Source: Planctomycetota bacterium (GTDB lineage: Bacteria > Planctomycetota > Phycisphaerae > SM23-33). Taken from it: a DNA stretch of 32,159 bases. The notes beneath the pieces are model-generated. The model searched no databases. It was not told the origin of the DNA and saw only the letters and a program-made list of their open reading frames with translations. How positions within the stretch are numbered: position 1 is the stretch's first letter; the number at the start of each line of letters is the position of its first letter. The stretch lies in the NCBI GenBank assembly GCA_016235825.1, contig JACRIL010000095.1, forward strand, positions 1 to 32,159. Reading direction: 5' to 3'. Position numbers and translations under genes: made by a program. Below, piece by piece: positions 16,347-24,623 of the stretch.

Positions 16347-18281
16347 ATGGTGAACGCGGCGATTGCCATAATCCTGTGCGCGGCATACACGGCCGCGTGC
16401 GTCTGCTTTGGCGGGCTTTTGATTCGCGCGTTGGCATGGCGTTCCGTGAGGCGGCCGGAAGTGCCCGCGTCGATGCGCCTTGCCACCGCGGTGGCGATGG
16501 GGCAGGGCGTGCTGGCCTGTGTCTGGCAGATGGTCGGCGTGTTCGGAGTTTTTCATTTTTGGCTGGCGGCGGGCTTGCTTGCCGGACTGGCGATTGCCGG
16601 CGCGGTTTTTACATATCGCCTTTCGGACGGATTGGCCGGCGAGATTCGCGCCGCTATCCGGCGAATCATCGAACTTTCCTGGCCGTGGAAGATTTTAGTC
16701 TGCCTGCTGGGGATTCAACTGGTGTTTCTGTTTGTCTCGGTTTTTTCTCCGCCGCGGGGCGACTCGGCGATGACGTACATGGTCATGGCCCGCATGATGG
16801 CCGCGATAGGCAGGCTGATTCCGATGCCGGGATACGAGGTCTTCATGCAGGCCGGCCAGCAGGGCGAGATGCACTATGCCGCTCTCATGCTGCTGGGCAG
16901 CGACATGGCGGCCAAGCTTCTCGCCTGGCCCAACGTGCTGGCTGACTGCGTCCTGCTGGCGGGCTTGGCCGGCGCCGCCGGATTGGGCGGGCGGGCGAAA
17001 TTATTGGCTGTCGTCATGCTGCTGACCTCGACGGCCTTCACGTTCATCGCCGTCGACGGCAAGGTGGATGCGTTCAGCATCGGCATGGCGTTCTGCGCGT
17101 TTTACTGGGCGTTTAAGGCGGGCTTCGCCGACGGCTCCGGTTCGCTTCGGCTGGCCGGGCTGTTGGCGGGACTGGCCGTGATTTCAAAACTTACTTACGT
17201 CGGTTCGGTCGCGCCGTGCGCGCTGGCCATCGCGATCTTCGGCGTCTTTTTCGGCGACGACCAACCGACTGGCGGCAGAATAAGGAAAGCCGCGTGGACG
17301 GTCGCGGTTTTTGGTTTCTGGTTCGCGCTGGCGTGCCTGCCGCAAGTCGTAAAAAATGCCGTCCTCTTCGCCGCGCCGCTGGCCCCCGTGGTGGTCGGGC
17401 CGGAATGGCAGCAGGTGCACGTCGCCATGCCGAATCTCAGCCTGACCTGGCAACTCGTGCTGAAATGGCCGATCTTCCCGTTCTTCGGGCGGATTGGCCA
17501 ATACGGCAACATATCAATGCTTGTTCTGGCATTCCTGCCGCTGGTATTGCTGCTGCCGCGCCGTCGGCCCGCTTTGGGCAGCGGGCTGTTCCGGCTCACG
17601 CTGGCGTCGCTGATCGGCCTGGCGGCTTATGGCGTCGGCTTTTTTTACATGTACCAGACCAGGCATTTCATGCCGACCATATTGCTGTTGATCCTGCCGG
17701 CGGCGGCCGGGGCCGAACGGATATGCCTCGCCGAAAGCCGCCCGAGAATTCTTTCCGCCGGCGTGCTTGCGGTCTCGATGATTTCGCTCCTGGCGATACT
17801 GGCATACGAGGCGCCGGAGGCTGCCCGCTCCGCGCGGTATGCCGCCGGTCTGACGAGTCATCAAGCTCTTGCCGGCCCGAGTTGCCGGATGGCCGAGGCT
17901 GTCAATGCCGCCGCCAGGCCGGGCGAGAGGGTCTTCATCGCCCATGAGTTCCGCTACTGGCTTCGCGGCGACCTGCTGGCAACCTCGCCCGGCATGAAAG
18001 AGGCGAAAATTCTTGCCCAATTGCCCGACGACGGGCGGCGATGGGAAAAACTGTATGAGATGGGCGTGCGGTTCGTCATGTTTGACGACAAAATGCGGCC
18101 GTCGGGCCGGTCCGGACTTGCGATCGTCCGCGTCGCCAATGATTTTTTCCTGCCGGACAGGTCGCTGGACATGGCCAAAAAGCCTGACTGGATGCGATTC
18201 GTCCCGATCTTCAGCGAGGCAGGGCATTTTGCGTACCGGATCGAGGCGGCAGGCGAGGCCGCCACACGGGGCGACAAATGA
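16347..18281 (+). CDS. Polytopic GT-C-like membrane protein
   Basis: A 644-residue protein with about a dozen transmembrane helices and a soluble C-terminal domain of roughly 130 residues. The layout matches GT-C/ArnT/PMT-like glycosyltransferases: a first helix, a loop with acidic and aromatic residues after helix 4 (PPRGDSAMTYMVMARMM), a membrane bundle with GKVDAFSIGMAF, and a C-terminal domain beyond the last helix (ending near residue 490) that contains EFRYWLRGD. Members move sugars from polyprenyl-phosphate donors to acceptors outside the membrane. The usual acidic pair after helix 1 is not obvious, so the activity is uncertain. Its stop overlaps the next gene (ATGA), which also encodes a GT-C-like protein, so the two probably work in one glycan pathway. 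Confidence 0.65.
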   Translation: MVNAAIAIILCAAYTAACVCFGGLLIRALAWRSVRRPEVPASMRLATAVAMGQGVLACVWQMVGVFGVFHFWLAAGLLAGLAIAGAVFTYRLSDGLAGEIRAAIRRIIELSWPWKILVCLLGIQLVFLFVSVFSPPRGDSAMTYMVMARMMAAIGRLIPMPGYEVFMQAGQQGEMHYAALMLLGSDMAAKLLAWPNVLADCVLLAGLAGAAGLGGRAKLLAVVMLLTSTAFTFIAVDGKVDAFSIGMAFCAFYWAFKAGFADGSGSLRLAGLLAGLAVISKLTYVGSVAPCALAIAIFGVFFGDDQPTGGRIRKAAWTVAVFGFWFALACLPQVVKNAVLFAAPLAPVVVGPEWQQVHVAMPNLSLTWQLVLKWPIFPFFGRIGQYGNISMLVLAFLPLVLLLPRRRPALGSGLFRLTLASLIGLAAYGVGFFYMYQTRHFMPTILLLILPAAAGAERICLAESRPRILSAGVLAVSMISLLAILAYEAPEAARSARYAAGLTSHQALAGPSCRMAEAVNAAARPGERVFIAHEFRYWLRGDLLATSPGMKEAKILAQLPDDGRRWEKLYEMGVRFVMFDDKMRPSGRSGLAIVRVANDFFLPDRSLDMAKKPDWMRFVPIFSEAGHFAYRIEAAGEAATRGDK

Positions 18282-19516
18282 TCGGCCTGCCGGCACAATC
18301 TGAACTGGCGGGGCAGACCAGGCCGCCCCGCGCCTGGCCGGTCGCGGTTATCGCCGGTGTTGCGGTCGCGGCGTTTCTCGTCGGGCGGCTTGCCTGGCAC
18401 GGCTGGGATCCGTCGGCGTTCATCTGCGCCGGCGACGTCTGGTGCGATCCGTTGGCCACGCCGCCCGGCCTGACGGTAAAACGGGCGGCAAGCGGATACG
18501 ACGGCCAGTTTTATTATCGCATCGCACTTGCGCCATCGCAAACCGGCGAGACCTATTGCGGCATCAGGCTCGACAATCCCCGATACCGATTCCAGCGAAT
18601 CGGCTATCCGGCCGTATGCCATGTTCTCAGTTTCGGCCGGCCGCAGCTTGTTCCCTGGGCCATGATCGCCGCTAACTGGGCCTGGATCGTCCTGATCGCG
18701 TGGGTGGCGGCAAAAATGGCAATCAGGCTTGGCGCCCGGCCGATATTCGGCCTGCTGCTTGCCGCATGGCCCGGCCTGCTGTTTTCGCTTAGCAGGTGCA
18801 TGACCGAGACTCAGGCCATCGCGCTGGGCATGGCCGGGCTGTTGTTTTTCCTGTCGAATCGCAAACTCGCCGCGGCGTTGGTCCTGTCGGCGGCCGCGCT
18901 GACGCGCGAAACCGCTCTGGTTATCGTCGCCGGCATCGCGATCGTCGAATTCTGCCGGGCTGTCAGACAAAAACAACTGGCGCCCTTTGCCAGGCTGACA
19001 TTCTGGGCAATTCCCTTTGCCGCCTGGGCCGTGTGGCAACTGGCCGTCTGGCGGATATTCGGCGGCCTGCCGCACGGCGGCGGATCGAACGTTATTTCGC
19101 CTGTTCCCTTCGCCGGCCTGTCGGCCGTGTTCACCGAAGGTTTTCAGATCGCCCTGACGCCGCAGGGCATGCACGGCCTGTCCGGCTCAACAGCCCATGC
19201 GCTCATGGCCATCTACTGGTCGGCGCATTTATGCCTGCTGATCGGACTGTTGATCCTGGCCGTCGCGGCTGTCCGTCGCTCGCGGACAGACTGGTCGATC
19301 AAACTCGCCTGCTTGGCGCTGATTTGCGTGGGGTGCTTCCTCCGCAAGACCACGTTCATCGAAGGCCCCGAATCATTCGAGCGGCAGTTCATCGAGATGG
19401 CCGTGCTCGGCTCGCTGGTCATAATCGGCGCTCCCGGCCGGGCCCGCAAAATCGCCCTTGCCGCCGTTATCGCCGCATGGTTTGTAACCGCGCCCTACGC
19501 CGTCCTCCTGCCGTAA
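18278..19516 (+). CDS. GT-C-like glycopolymer membrane protein
   Basis: A 412-residue polytopic protein whose ATG overlaps the previous stop by 4 bases. After the first helix comes a long extracytoplasmic loop with the motifs GYDGQFYYRIA and RYRFQRIGYPAVCHVLSFGRP, which are characteristic of a group of putative cell-surface glycopolymer formation proteins and of GT-C-type enzymes; the D in YDGQ is the likely catalytic or metal-binding acid. About eight to ten helices follow, with a TRETALVI segment in the middle. It probably transfers a sugar from a lipid-linked donor on the outer side of the membrane. With the preceding gene it forms a two-gene unit ended by a hairpin terminator at 19556. 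Donor and acceptor unknown. Confidence 0.7.
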   Translation: MIGLPAQSELAGQTRPPRAWPVAVIAGVAVAAFLVGRLAWHGWDPSAFICAGDVWCDPLATPPGLTVKRAASGYDGQFYYRIALAPSQTGETYCGIRLDNPRYRFQRIGYPAVCHVLSFGRPQLVPWAMIAANWAWIVLIAWVAAKMAIRLGARPIFGLLLAAWPGLLFSLSRCMTETQAIALGMAGLLFFLSNRKLAAALVLSAAALTRETALVIVAGIAIVEFCRAVRQKQLAPFARLTFWAIPFAAWAVWQLAVWRIFGGLPHGGGSNVISPVPFAGLSAVFTEGFQIALTPQGMHGLSGSTAHALMAIYWSAHLCLLIGLLILAVAAVRRSRTDWSIKLACLALICVGCFLRKTTFIEGPESFERQFIEMAVLGSLVIIGAPGRARKIALAAVIAAWFVTAPYAVLLP

Positions 19517-19555
19517 AGCCTCGCGTGTAAACGTGGGGATGTTGCTTCTTGTGGT

Positions 19556-19580
19556 GCGGGCGTCTCGCCTGCATTTTTTT
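19556..19580 (+). terminator. Factor-independent terminator
   Basis: GCGGGCG (19556-19562) and CGCCTGC (19566-19572) form a 7-base stem with one G-T pair and a TCT loop, followed by A and seven T residues. It lies 40 bases after the stop of the second GT-C-like gene. The hairpin resembles the GTGGCACGGGCG-type repeat seen near 27207, so a dispersed repeat may have been taken over as terminator. Confidence 0.65.
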
Positions 19581-19630
19581 AAATTAATTAAAAACGCGCA
19601 AATTATTAGGAATAAATTTCCCGCGTGCAA

Positions 19631-19728
19631 CAAGTTGCACGCCCTACTTTTCAGCCCGCAAGGGCGATTGATAGTAGCCCCGGTGCGTAGCAAAGTCCGC
19701 CGCCAGGCGGACGAAGCGAAGCCCGGGG
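19631..19728 (+). repeat. Composite hairpin repeat, copy 2
   Basis: It begins with a 17-base segment, CAAGTTGCACGCCCTAC (19631-19647), found again exactly at 28455-28471. Then come a GCCC/GGGC hairpin (19654-19657 and 19662-19665), a GATAGTAG linker, and a larger stem, CCCCGG/CCGGGG (19678-19683 and 19723-19728), enclosing the inner stem GTCCGCC/GGCGGAC (19695-19701 and 19706-19712). The plan is that of the copy at 12-92 with a longer insert in the main stem. Confidence 0.6.
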
Positions 19729-19740
19729 TAGGAGGTTATT

Positions 19741-19990
19741 GACGATGCTTCCATGTATTAGATCGCGCCGCTGGCTGAAGTGGCAAATTTTACAAACATC
19801 ACGGCCAATGAAGATGCCAATCCATTGGTCTGTCGTTGAAGAACAAACGCGGGCGGATTGCTGAAAACGGATGAGATGTTGTTGTTTAGACGATGGATAA
19901 ATGCCTTTTCTGAAATCATCGGCCGGGGCATTCTGGAGCCCTGCCGCATCTGCCGTGGCGCGAGCGAAGATTTGGAAACTTGTTGAATGA
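19741..19990. other. Intergenic stretch with no recognisable gene
   Basis: This is the middle of a 636-base gap between 19517 and 20152. Short open frames exist on both strands (for example 19758-19949 on the minus strand), but none has a ribosome site or a sequence I recognise. Composition is more AT-rich than the flanking genes. It may be decayed mobile DNA trapped between the two composite repeats. Confidence 0.4.
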
Positions 19991-19998
19991 CGACTCAT

Positions 19999-20081
19999 CC
20001 CCGGGTTCCGCGCCGAGCGACTTCGTCGCCTCGTCGCCTCGTCGCTCCACCCGGGGCTACTTTCTGCCGGCCCTGCGGGCC
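19999..20081 (-). repeat. Composite hairpin repeat, copy 3 (inverted)
   Basis: CCCCGGGT (19999-20006) pairs with ACCCGGGG (20049-20056) and GGCCC (20069-20073) with GGGCC (20077-20081). Read on the minus strand this is the same order as the other copies: a small GGCCC hairpin, an AAAGTAG linker, then the CCCCGGG stem. Inside the main stem, a nine-base unit CGTCGCCTC is repeated in tandem within 20023-20046, a slippage-type expansion not seen in the other copies. Confidence 0.6.
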
Positions 20082-20152
20082 TCAATCTCGGCCTGGCGGA
20101 ATATGCGAAGTATTCGCGTCTTGCCAAAATTTACGCATCGAAAAAACTGGTC

Positions 20153-20803
20153 TTATTCAAGCATCAATGCTTGTTTAAGTTTTTTAGCAAAAGCCTTTTT
20201 AATAGGTTCAGTGTCCTTGCCCGCATATAAGATTTGCGGATGCATATAACGATTAAGTTCTCGTGCTATATCAAGAACCGGATGTCCATATCGTTTTCCC
20301 TGTTTCAGTTCGTACTCGAGTGTAATTATCTGCGATATGACATCCAAAGTTGTTTCTAAACGTATCTTCAACTCGACATACGTGGGTATATCTTTGCGAA
20401 TTTTATTCCATACTGTCTTTTCAGCCTCCGGTTTTACGTCATCTGAAATGACATAATTGCCTACAAGTTGAACGATCAACTTCTTCACCATCTTTTGGAA
20501 ATCAGAAAAGATGACACCATCTTTGCAAACCGACTTCAGATGACGCAAGAAATCGAAATAGTTACCGCCAAACTTCAGGATGTCACCGTCAATTTGTTTC
20601 GTGTAAGCATAAACGTCTTTCTTGCGACCTTGAACTTTGGACTCGGCTATTACAAGTTCGCGTGTTTTTGGATTATAGGCAAGGATGTCAATATCAGACC
20701 AACCACCCTTTGGTGTTTGCAAGGGATACCGCACTTTTGTCCAAAATTCCTTCATCTGCCAGTATGCTTCAACGATTGTCTCTACCGTCATGGCTTCGGA
20801 CAT
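20153..20803 (-). CDS. PD-(D/E)XK-like nuclease-fold protein
   Basis: A 216-residue protein with an excellent AAGGAG site 6 bases before the ATG. The N-terminal 80 residues carry a restriction-endonuclease-like signature: GGWSDIDILAYNPKTRELV followed by IAESKVQGR, where the second Asp of SDID and the Glu-x-Lys of ESK match the D...ExK active site. The C-terminal two thirds are helical and charged, with no known motif. Related folds occur in restriction, repair and anti-phage proteins. The gene is clearly more AT-rich than everything around it and sits beside repeat-rich DNA, so it was probably acquired by transfer. No methylase or other partner is adjacent. Nuclease activity is inferred from the motif only. 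Confidence 0.6.
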   Translation of the reverse strand: MSEAMTVETIVEAYWQMKEFWTKVRYPLQTPKGGWSDIDILAYNPKTRELVIAESKVQGRKKDVYAYTKQIDGDILKFGGNYFDFLRHLKSVCKDGVIFSDFQKMVKKLIVQLVGNYVISDDVKPEAEKTVWNKIRKDIPTYVELKIRLETTLDVISQIITLEYELKQGKRYGHPVLDIARELNRYMHPQILYAGKDTEPIKKAFAKKLKQALMLE

Positions 20804-20847
20804 ATATGTCTCCTTATTCTTGTACCCGAAGTAAAATCAGCCAATAC

Positions 20848-21975
20848 TTATATGAAATTCACGTGCATTGGTTTTTTGCCGGAGGGCGACTGGATATTCC
20901 CGGTCTGCTGCTTGAGGCTCCAGAGATATTCGTTGACCTTGTGCTGGAGGCACAGCGCGCCGCACATCGTCCGGGCGTCGAATTTTTCGGAGGCGATCAG
21001 GTCGATGACCTCCCAGTACCGGTCGGATTTCCAGATTTCCGCAAAAGGCGTGTCGGCGATGTTGCCGATGTGGTATTTTTTGTACCGGTCGTTGAAGAGC
21101 ATGCCGCAGGGGGCCACCAGTCCCGAGCCGGAGAACTGCATGATGAAAGGCGGGCCGTAGCAGCGGCAGTAATTCCTCTTGCCGCCGCTGAGGATCTTCG
21201 ACCATTTGGCCCGGACGATGTAGGGCGGCTGCGACCGCTGCTCGGCCTGCTTGAGCAGTTCGACCAGCCCGAAATATTTCTCGTAGCTTACGCCCAGGCT
21301 GCCGCGCTCGTCGTCGCTGCAATGCTTGATGACGAGGTAATCGACGCCGAGTTGCCTGCCCAGGTCGGCAAGCGGCAGCACCTGGTCGGCGAACTCCGGC
21401 ATCAGCACCATCTGGAGGCCTATGGTAACATCGAGCTTTTTGCGGCTCTTGATCTCGACGCTCTTGCGGATCGACTCGATCACCTTGTGGTAGCATTTTT
21501 CGTCGCAGCCGTGGATTTCGGCGTAGCGTTTCGGCTCGCCCGCCGAGATGTTGTATCGCAGGTACGTCAGGGCCGGCAGAATCTCCTCCTGCCGGTCGTC
21601 CTTGAGCAGGTAGCCGTTCGTTCCCAGGGCCATGTCCAGCCCGTTGGCCCTTCCTCGCAGAATCGAGTCGTAAAGGTGCGGGCTGCACGTGCTCTCGCCG
21701 TCGCTGACGAAGCTGACGGCCTTGACGCCGATCCCGGCCGCGTCGTCCAGAAATCGGAAGATCACGTCGCGCGTCATCCGTTTCTCATCGTTGGCCTGGA
21801 GCATCCCGTAGCAGTAGACGCACCGGTAGGAACACCGGCGGGTCAGGGCGCAGTCGATGGTTATCGGCGCGATCCGCTCGCCGCGCAGCCAGGCCTCGAC
21901 GCGATCCTTGTGCCAGGCCAGCTTGTGGCCGTCCAGAATTATCTCTTCCGCCATCTTCTGCATTTGCTCGGTCAT
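20848..21975 (-). CDS. Radical SAM/SPASM protein ending in HVNFI
   Basis: A 375-residue protein. The start at 21975 is in the ATGA overlap with the upstream glycosyltransferase gene, with GGGAGG 6 bases before it. The radical SAM cluster motif is C48-x3-C52-x2-C55 (CSYRCVYC), followed by an SFVSDGESTCSPHL glycine/SAM segment. The C-terminal part has cysteines for auxiliary clusters (NYCRCYGPPF, PCGML, CGALC), so it is SPASM-like. Before the cluster lies HKL-x2-H-x2-RV-x2-WL-x-G-x4-PI, identical in spacing to the protein at 25642, and both proteins end in HVNFI. They are paralogs. It is the last of six genes in this operon. Radical SAM/SPASM enzymes modify peptides, sugars or alcohols; the neighbours point to a glycan or small-molecule substrate here. 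Confidence 0.8.
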   Translation of the reverse strand: MTEQMQKMAEEIILDGHKLAWHKDRVEAWLRGERIAPITIDCALTRRCSYRCVYCYGMLQANDEKRMTRDVIFRFLDDAAGIGVKAVSFVSDGESTCSPHLYDSILRGRANGLDMALGTNGYLLKDDRQEEILPALTYLRYNISAGEPKRYAEIHGCDEKCYHKVIESIRKSVEIKSRKKLDVTIGLQMVLMPEFADQVLPLADLGRQLGVDYLVIKHCSDDERGSLGVSYEKYFGLVELLKQAEQRSQPPYIVRAKWSKILSGGKRNYCRCYGPPFIMQFSGSGLVAPCGMLFNDRYKKYHIGNIADTPFAEIWKSDRYWEVIDLIASEKFDARTMCGALCLQHKVNEYLWSLKQQTGNIQSPSGKKPMHVNFI

Positions 21976-22772
21976 GCCGGGCCTCCCGTGGACCACTGGG
22001 CCGGCCTCATCCTTTCATTATATCTCAGCGCGGTCATGCTGCCCTCGACGAAATTGGCGCCCTTGCGGCCTCTCCTCCGGAAATAGACATCCTTCGCCAG
22101 CCTCAGATATCCGCCGATGACCCGCAGCAGCGACTTGAACGTAACAGCCTTGCTCTTGCCGCCCGTCCGCGCACGCAGCGCGTAGGGAACCTCCGCGAAG
22201 AGATATCCGCGGGTAACCAGCCGGATAAGCGCGTCGCACTGGTAGAAAAAATTCGGACAGTGATGGTCCAACTCGCCGAGTATGCAACGGCGATAGACGA
22301 CCGTGCCGTTGGTGTAGTTGAAGTTCACGACAAACGTGGCGTTGACGATCGTGCGGAACGTGAACGACAGGACGTTGCGGAAAAGCGAGCGTTTGTCCTT
22401 GTTGATCGGGAACGGCACGAGAATGTCCACGTGCTCCAGCAGGCTGTGATAGCGGAGCGTTTCATCCGGGTCGTTCTCGTTGTCGCCTGGCATCATGCAT
22501 ACGAACTGTCCGCGGGCGTTGGCCGCGCCGTCCCAGAACGACGCGCCGATCCCCTGCGGCGTCGCGTGGCGGATCATTCTCACTCGCGGCTGGCCGGCAG
22601 CCATGGCCTCGACGATCCGCCCGGTGCCGTCGGTGCTGCCGTCGTTGACGACCAGCACCTCGCCGTCGATGGCGAACTTGTCCAGCGCCGCCAGCGTTGT
22701 CCCGACCGCGGCCTGGATGTTGAGTTCCTCATTGAGGGCCGGCATCACGATGGTTATCCGCGGATCAGGCAT
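21972..22772 (-). CDS. Family 2 glycosyltransferase, polyprenyl-phosphate type (A)
   Basis: A 266-residue GT-A fold enzyme. The start ITIVMPALNEELNI, VVNDGSTDGTG for nucleotide-sugar binding, and PGDNE as the DXD-like metal site are all present, in the arrangement of dolichol/polyprenyl-phosphate mannose or glucose synthases. The later part has FNYTNGTVVYRRCILGEL and KSKAVTFKSLLRVIGGYLRL, segments also found in its tandem neighbour at 22765. No long transmembrane domain follows, unlike two-domain family members, though VLSFTFRTIVNATFVVNF may touch the membrane. Expected role: transfer of a sugar from a nucleotide donor to a lipid phosphate or other acceptor at the inner face of the membrane. 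It overlaps the upstream gene by 8 bases and the downstream one by 4. Confidence 0.85.
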   Translation of the reverse strand: MPDPRITIVMPALNEELNIQAAVGTTLAALDKFAIDGEVLVVNDGSTDGTGRIVEAMAAGQPRVRMIRHATPQGIGASFWDGAANARGQFVCMMPGDNENDPDETLRYHSLLEHVDILVPFPINKDKRSLFRNVLSFTFRTIVNATFVVNFNYTNGTVVYRRCILGELDHHCPNFFYQCDALIRLVTRGYLFAEVPYALRARTGGKSKAVTFKSLLRVIGGYLRLAKDVYFRRRGRKGANFVEGSMTALRYNERMRPAQWSTGGPA

Positions 22773-23577
22773 TTGCGGCCTCCTTGCGAACGAGCGACTC
22801 GACAGGCACGTTGCGGCTATCGGCGTATCGCCTGGCCGTAACGCTGTCTGGCGCGAAGGCCGGGCGGCTCGACCGCCTGTGCCGGAAATATATGTCCCAC
22901 ATCAGCCGCAGGTAGCCGGCCGCCACTTTCCTGAACTGCCCGAATGTTACAGCTTTGGAATCGCCGCTGACCCGCCGGCTGATGCGGTACGGCACTTCCG
23001 CGTAAAGATAATCGCGTTTGACCAGCCGGACCAGGATGTCGGTCTGGAAGAAAAAGCTGTCGCAGTGATAGTCGAGTTCATCCAGCAGGCTCTTGCGATA
23101 GATGCACGTGCCGTTGGTGTACTTGAACGAGGTCCTGAAGGTCAGATCGACGATGAAGATGTAGACCAGCGAGATGAAAATCCGCCATGCCGGCCTGCTC
23201 TTGCGGTCGAAGACGAACGGCACGACGATGTCCACGTCGTCCATGAGTTTGTGGAACCTGAGGATTTCGGCCGGGATGGTCTCGTTGTCGCCGGGGATCA
23301 GGCAGACCATCTCGCCGGCAGCGTTTTCCACGCCGGTCCAGAATGCCCCGCCTATGCTCTTGTTCGTCTGATGGCGGACGTAGCGGACTCTCGCGTCGCG
23401 GGCGATACATTCCTGGACTTTTGCGCCGGTTGAGTCGCTGCTGGCGTCGTCGACGACGATCACCTCGCCTGAGATGGCGAACCGGTCGAGCGCCTCAAGG
23501 CAGGCTGCGACGGCCGGCTGGATGTTGTCCTGCTCGTTGTACGCCGGCACGACGATGGTCAGGACAGGCCGGCTCAT
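22765..23577 (-). CDS. Family 2 glycosyltransferase, polyprenyl-phosphate type (B)
   Basis: A 270-residue paralog of the enzyme encoded at 21972, with the same motif order: LTIVVPAYNEQDNI, VVDDASSDSTG, IPGDNE, FKYTNGTCIYRKSLLDEL and DSKAVTFGQFRKVAAGYLRL. The pair clearly arose by tandem duplication but is well diverged, so the two probably use different donors or acceptors. The ATG overlaps the stop of the E1 beta gene (ATGA) and the 3' end overlaps the next gene by 8 bases, so expression is coupled across the operon. Acting on a lipid carrier is inferred from similarity to polyprenyl-phosphate glycosyltransferases, not shown. Confidence 0.85.
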   Translation of the reverse strand: MSRPVLTIVVPAYNEQDNIQPAVAACLEALDRFAISGEVIVVDDASSDSTGAKVQECIARDARVRYVRHQTNKSIGGAFWTGVENAAGEMVCLIPGDNETIPAEILRFHKLMDDVDIVVPFVFDRKSRPAWRIFISLVYIFIVDLTFRTSFKYTNGTCIYRKSLLDELDYHCDSFFFQTDILVRLVKRDYLYAEVPYRISRRVSGDSKAVTFGQFRKVAAGYLRLMWDIYFRHRRSSRPAFAPDSVTARRYADSRNVPVESLVRKEAANA

Positions 23578-24623
23578 TTTGACTGATGCCTCATCAGGTC
23601 GCGGGCCGCCTGCGCGATTTCGTCGGAGCCGGGATAAAAGGCCTTCTCAAGCGACGGGCTGCACGGCGTCGGCACGTCGGGGAAACATATTTTTCTGACC
23701 GGCGACTTTATCAGCCCCGGCGACCGCTCGCAGACCTGGCAGACGATCTCCGAGCCGACGCTGCCGGTCTTCCAGGCCACGTCTGCTATTATCAGCCGGC
23801 CGGTCCTGCCCAGCGACTCGATTATCGGTTCCATGTCCAGCGGGCTGATCGTCCGCGGCTCGACGATCTCAAGTTCAATCCCCTCTTGTTCGAGCGATGC
23901 GGCGGCCTTCATCGCCTCGTAGACCATCTGCGAGATCGCCACGACGGTTATGTCGCGGCCCGCCCGGCGTGTTATCGACTGGCCGATCGGAACCTGGTAC
24001 ATCTCGTGCGGCACGTAGCCGACCGCCTCGAATGTCCAGCGATGCTCGATTATCAGCACCGGATTGCCGTCGTTGAGCGCGGCCAGGAACAGACCTTTGG
24101 CGTCGTAGGGCGTGGCGGGCATCACGACCTTAAGCCCAGGCACGTGGGCGAACATGGCATGCAGCGCCTGCGAGTGCTGCGCGGCCGAGCCCCACCCGCG
24201 CCCGATTATCGCCCGGATCACCAACGGGATATTCACCCGCCCGCCGGTCATGTAGCACCACTTGGCGGCGTGGTTGACGATCTGGTCCATGCACATCGGC
24301 AGGAAATCGACCCGCATGTGTATGAAGACCGGCTTCATGCCGGCTGCGGCGGCTCCGATGGCGATGCCCGTCAGGCCGTTCTCGGCGATGGGCATGTCCA
24401 TCACGCGATCCTTGCCGAATTTCTGCGCCAAGCCCCGCGTCGTGCCGAAAACTCCGCCGGGATCATCGATCCCCTCGCCGATCAGAAAGACCCGCTCGTC
24501 GGCCTGCATCGCCTGCTCGTGGGCCTCCAGCATGGCCTGCTGATAGCTTATGCCCCGCAGACCGTCCTTCTTGAGCGTCTGCTCCATCTGCTCCTTGTCG
24601 AGATATATCTTGGTCCAGGGCAT
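23574..24623 (-). CDS. TPP-dependent dehydrogenase E1 beta-like subunit
   Basis: A 349-residue protein of the PDH/BCKDH/acetoin-dehydrogenase E1 beta (transketolase-like) family. The start at 24623 is chosen because the ATG shares one base with the stop of the E1 alpha gene (TAATG). Conserved parts include YQQAMLEAHEQAMQAD, LIGEGIDDPGGVFGTTRGL, MPIAENGLTGIAIGAAAAGM with the catalytic-type glutamate, and the C-terminal domain IVEPRTISPLDMEPIIESL. With the alpha subunit it would decarboxylate a 2-oxo acid and carry the acyl group on thiamine diphosphate. There is no lipoyl E2 or E3 gene in the operon, so the acyl unit may go to a different acceptor or to shared E2/E3 encoded elsewhere. The 3' end overlaps the glycosyltransferase gene (ATGA). 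Confidence 0.85.
   Translation of the reverse strand: MPWTKIYLDKEQMEQTLKKDGLRGISYQQAMLEAHEQAMQADERVFLIGEGIDDPGGVFGTTRGLAQKFGKDRVMDMPIAENGLTGIAIGAAAAGMKPVFIHMRVDFLPMCMDQIVNHAAKWCYMTGGRVNIPLVIRAIIGRGWGSAAQHSQALHAMFAHVPGLKVVMPATPYDAKGLFLAALNDGNPVLIIEHRWTFEAVGYVPHEMYQVPIGQSITRRAGRDITVVAISQMVYEAMKAAASLEQEGIELEIVEPRTISPLDMEPIIESLGRTGRLIIADVAWKTGSVGSEIVCQVCERSPGLIKSPVRKICFPDVPTPCSPSLEKAFYPGSDEIAQAARDLMRHQSK

Noticed and set aside
19758..19949. Minus-strand open frame of 63 codons in the repeat-rich gap
   Set aside because: No ribosome site and no recognised domain. The frame runs through AT-rich sequence that also has open frames in other directions.
20017..20046. Short tandem CGTCGCCTC units, considered as a CRISPR or direct-repeat array
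   Set aside because: The units are nine bases with no spacers. They are a small slippage expansion inside one hairpin repeat.
20662..22086. Plus-strand open frame across the radical SAM gene
   Set aside because: The minus strand shows CxxxCxxC and SPASM motifs and a coupled start. The plus-strand product is unstructured low-complexity sequence.
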